From Porticoccaceae bacterium UBA1117 (GTDB taxonomy: Bacteria; Pseudomonadota; Gammaproteobacteria; Pseudomonadales; Porticoccaceae): DNA of 7,544 nucleotides. Each line of letters starts with the position of its first letter. Position 1 is the stretch's first letter. The notes below the pieces were generated by a model. It had not been told where the DNA came from and did no database searches. It saw only the letters and a list, made by a program, of their open reading frames with translations. Both the position numbers and the translations under genes were made by a program. The stretch spans positions 3,484-11,027 of the forward strand of contig DCBC01000124.1 of the NCBI GenBank assembly GCA_002313335.1. The letters are read 5' to 3'. Below are positions 5,460-7,544 of the stretch, piece after piece.

Positions 5460-6446
5460 TTACTTGGGGCGAGCTAGAGAGGCTACCAATTGCACCGCCA
5501 TATTTGACCGTTGGGTACCGACATTCCCTTCAAAAGCAGGGATATTCTCAACATGTACTTTTGCGAAGTGAGGCTTAGCAAAATAGATAATATCGTCTTG
5601 CCGTAAAGACTCAAATTCTTTTAATGTTGTACTTATCTGCGCTAGCCTTACAGTGATTTCAAGCTCCGAATCCATTACGGCAGCCTCTAAATTTGCGCTC
5701 CATCGCTCAGCCAGATCGTCTTTTGAAGTCTCTGAGGGAGGTCTGAGAAAAGAACTTCTGATCGACTTAAGGGCATAGTAGGGATATACAATCTCAACCA
5801 TTCTCGTAGTCTGAGAAACGAGTAGCTCAAAACGGCTAACAAGAACTAGTTCGTCGCGCTTCATCGTTTTCGTTTTTCCCGGATCACTCGTGAAGCCTAC
5901 TCCCGCACACGTCAGTGAGTGAATCGGAGCCCAAGCGTCTTGCAAAGCACCAAAGATCGCTTTCATTAAGATATTATTTAGGCTTAATTCCGTTTTTGTA
6001 AATACTTTTTGGCCATCTTCTGGCCCTTCAGAAATCCTTTCACCCCCAAAAAAACTGGCAAAACATTCAGCAATGAGCCCTGGGTCAATGACTAGTAGCG
6101 ATTCGCCGTGAAGGGGGCGAACGCGAATAATATTTATTGCCTGGGGGGCTTTTAGCCCCGCAATGTAGTCTCCATACGTCTGAATTTTAACCGCATCTGC
6201 TACTCCATTCACCGGCACTCTTATCACACTTGACAGCCGCCTCTTGAACCCTAAAAGGATACGATCATTAATAGGGTTTATCGCACTCGTATTAATTCCC
6301 TTTGAGCTTTCCTCATTAATAAGATCATGCTTGATCGCACTAACCGGAGTAGTGAGGCCCATAGCTAAATCAATGGAGTCATCATTCATGCCTTTCGCCA
6401 AAGCATCTAACTCTTCTAGCGATAAAACGTTTTCTTTGTCAGACAT
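5460..6446 (-). CDS. fliM: FliM, flagellar motor switch (C-ring) protein
   Basis: The protein has 328 residues, normal for FliM. The N-terminus LSLEELDALAKG (8-19) corresponds to the CheY-P-binding peptide, typically LSQ.EIDALL. A middle domain with the CheC-like fold (about 55-235) includes LLVIDPGLIAECFASFFGGE (117-136) and the IVYPYYALKSIRSSFL strand-helix (219-234). A C-terminal SpoA domain (about 250-325) ends with VENIPAFEGNVGTQRSNMAVQL (299-320). FliM links FliG to FliN and receives the chemotaxis signal. Two signature sites differ from the usual: the CheY peptide has Leu-Asp-Ala-Leu-Ala where Ile-Asp-Ala-Leu-Leu is common, and the FliG-contact loop reads GGER rather than GGxG. A GGAGAG ribosome-binding site precedes the ATG. 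The gene follows fliL by 53 bases. Confidence 0.96.
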   Translation of the reverse strand: MSDKENVLSLEELDALAKGMNDDSIDLAMGLTTPVSAIKHDLINEESSKGINTSAINPINDRILLGFKRRLSSVIRVPVNGVADAVKIQTYGDYIAGLKAPQAINIIRVRPLHGESLLVIDPGLIAECFASFFGGERISEGPEDGQKVFTKTELSLNNILMKAIFGALQDAWAPIHSLTCAGVGFTSDPGKTKTMKRDELVLVSRFELLVSQTTRMVEIVYPYYALKSIRSSFLRPPSETSKDDLAERWSANLEAAVMDSELEITVRLAQISTTLKEFESLRQDDIIYFAKPHFAKVHVENIPAFEGNVGTQRSNMAVQLVASLARPK

Positions 6447-6499
6447 ATTGGCTCTCCATGGTTGCCTCTCGGCGAATATCGTCTACTCAGCGGACGCAG

Positions 6500-7069
6500 C
6501 TATTGAACGATAAACTCTGTAAAATATAGTTCTTCGATATGTCGGCCGCCGGTGCGTTCCTCCAGAACATCATTCATTGCTACTTTAAGTTCAGCGGCTA
6601 AAACGTCTCTATATCCTAATGTTGACACCTGGTCCTCTCGCTTCTCCGAAAGGATTTCTAAAAGACGACTTCGGACAGGAAATGCATGCTCCTTTATTTC
6701 CTCAACAAGCGTTTGTTCATCATTTTCTTTTACCATCACAGCAACTTTAATTTGAAGTAATCTTTGCGAGTTATAGAGGTTAGTGAGTAACTCAGGTTTT
6801 ATTTCAAGATAGACTAACGCCCCGCTAGCCGAGCCCTGCGGTTCATCGCTGTCGACTATATCGTCGAGGTTATCACTAGTTTCTGACCCTTCCATTTCAG
6901 CGATAGCACTCTCGGCGTCTGCCGGTGAATCAAAGAACCCTACGGCGAACAGGGTTCCAAACACTACGGCTCCCTGCACTACCAAAGCCAAGACCACAAG
7001 CAGAGTAATCTTAAGTATTGGCCTTTTTTTTGGTGTCCCGCTATCTTCAGTTGCCTCTTCGTTACTCAT
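6500..7069 (-). CDS. fliL: FliL, flagellar basal body-associated (stator-linked) protein
   Basis: The protein has 189 residues, typical for FliL. A short charged N-terminus with KKRP (14-17) precedes one membrane helix (about 18-46). An acidic linker (about 49-78) leads to a periplasmic domain (about 82-189), which is stomatin-like in solved homologues. Typical features are LVYLEIKPELLTNL (85-98), LLQIKVAVMVKE (104-115), the helix RSRLLEILSEKREDQVSTLG (133-152) and the terminal LYFTEFIVQ. FliL surrounds or supports the MotA/MotB stator units and affects torque and swarming in several species. An AAGGAAG ribosome-binding site precedes the ATG. The gene follows fliK by 52 bases and precedes fliM. 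Confidence 0.95.
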   Translation of the reverse strand: MSNEEATEDSGTPKKRPILKITLLVVLALVVQGAVVFGTLFAVGFFDSPADAESAIAEMEGSETSDNLDDIVDSDEPQGSASGALVYLEIKPELLTNLYNSQRLLQIKVAVMVKENDEQTLVEEIKEHAFPVRSRLLEILSEKREDQVSTLGYRDVLAAELKVAMNDVLEERTGGRHIEELYFTEFIVQ

Positions 7070-7121
7070 TACTAGTCTTCCTTATTAATTTTAATATCAC
7101 CCATTGCGGTGGATTGTCCGT

Positions 7122-7544
7122 CTAAATTGTAATATCTAAGCCATCGATTAGATTTTGTTGCGTCACAACCCCGCCCTTTGGTTCCAACACAGTCGCTTTT
7201 GGTCGGCGTTCCGCAACATCTTCTTTGTCATAAGGTGTCGAATTTCCGCCATTTGTCCCTTGCTTTCCACTCCCTAATCCTAGGTAAGCAGTTTCTATGC
7301 CATGTTCTCGTAATTCTTCTTTTAATCTTGGCATTCCATCCTGAAGAAGCTCTCTTGTGAGGGCCTTGGACGCATTAAAATGAGCCTCCAACTCTCCGCC
7401 TCTCATCTCTAAATGTATCTCTATGCGTCCCAATGATTTTGGGTGTATATCTAATTCGACCTGCCAAACTCCTCTGGCGATTTGAGCGGTAAGTCGCTGC
7501 CCTAGTGCCTCCGCTAGTTTTTTAGACATATCAGAATGTTGTTC
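7122..7544 (-). CDS. fliK: FliK, hook-length control protein, C-terminal part (5' end outside the window)
   Basis: The frame is open to the right edge (5' cut) and encodes 140 residues ending at TAG. An in-frame ATG at 7529 is internal; codons for EQHSD precede it without a stop. The visible part is the conserved C-terminal substrate-switch domain: QRLTAQIARGVWQVELDIHP, then KSLGRIEIHLEMRGGELEAH, then the helix LTRELLQDGMPRLKEELREH followed by GIETAYLGLGSG. A polar, Gly/Thr-rich tail of about 45 residues ends the protein. FliK measures hook length and, through this domain, contacts FlhB to switch export to filament proteins. Its partner FlhB is encoded in the same operon. The position just before fliL is standard for gammaproteobacteria. 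Confidence 0.92.
   Translation of the reverse strand, partial: EQHSDMSKKLAEALGQRLTAQIARGVWQVELDIHPKSLGRIEIHLEMRGGELEAHFNASKALTRELLQDGMPRLKEELREHGIETAYLGLGSGKQGTNGGNSTPYDKEDVAERRPKATVLEPKGGVVTQQNLIDGLDITI

Noticed and set aside
6145..6159. Perfect hairpin GGGGCT-TTT-AGCCCC, terminator-like
   Set aside because: It lies inside the fliM coding sequence, no U-run follows on either strand, and the codons encode the conserved-looking GLKAP stretch. It is best explained as chance within coding DNA.
6244..6513. Plus-strand open frame opposite the 5' end of fliM
   Set aside because: It is an antisense shadow crossing the fliL-fliM gap, with no recognisable protein features.
7122..7529. A separate 135-residue gene starting at ATG 7529
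   Set aside because: The frame stays open upstream to the window edge, and the content is the C-terminal domain of FliK, so the ATG is internal.

Overview
The window is a slice of a flagellar late-assembly operon. Every supported gene lies on the minus strand, so transcription runs from high to low coordinates. The order is fliK (3' part only), fliL, fliM, fliN, fliO, fliP, fliQ, fliR, flhB, then a DamX-like SPOR-domain gene, and finally the first 15 codons of a gene cut by the left edge. The order fliK-L-M-N-O-P-Q-R-flhB, the style of the proteins and the moderate, AT-leaning base composition suggest a gammaproteobacterium, possibly marine. The genus cannot be fixed from the sequence.

The right third (about 5065-7544) encodes hook-length control (FliK C-terminal domain), the stator-associated membrane protein FliL, and the C-ring switch proteins FliM and FliN. 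The middle (about 1628-5049) encodes the membrane part of the flagellar type III export apparatus: FliO, FliP, FliQ, FliR and FlhB. Gaps are short throughout. From fliP to flhB the genes nearly touch or overlap by one base, so they are probably translationally coupled. No convincing intrinsic terminator is visible anywhere.

The unusual part is at the left. A 486-codon gene with a strong Shine-Dalgarno sequence begins 24 bases after the flhB stop. Its product has a cytoplasmic ATPase-like domain that has lost the P-loop lysine, one membrane helix, a long low-complexity periplasmic linker, and a C-terminal SPOR (peptidoglycan-binding) domain. This is the layout of the cell-division protein DamX, placed inside a flagellar export operon. 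Its product could tie the export gate or basal body to septum-derived polar peptidoglycan; that is inference.

After this gene comes a 96-base gap, the longest in the window. It holds a good candidate for a sigma-28 (FliA) promoter, which would drive the next gene (start codon at 46) as a late flagellar gene. There is no gene-free stretch of 300 bases or more, and no RNA gene, mobile element or CRISPR array was seen.
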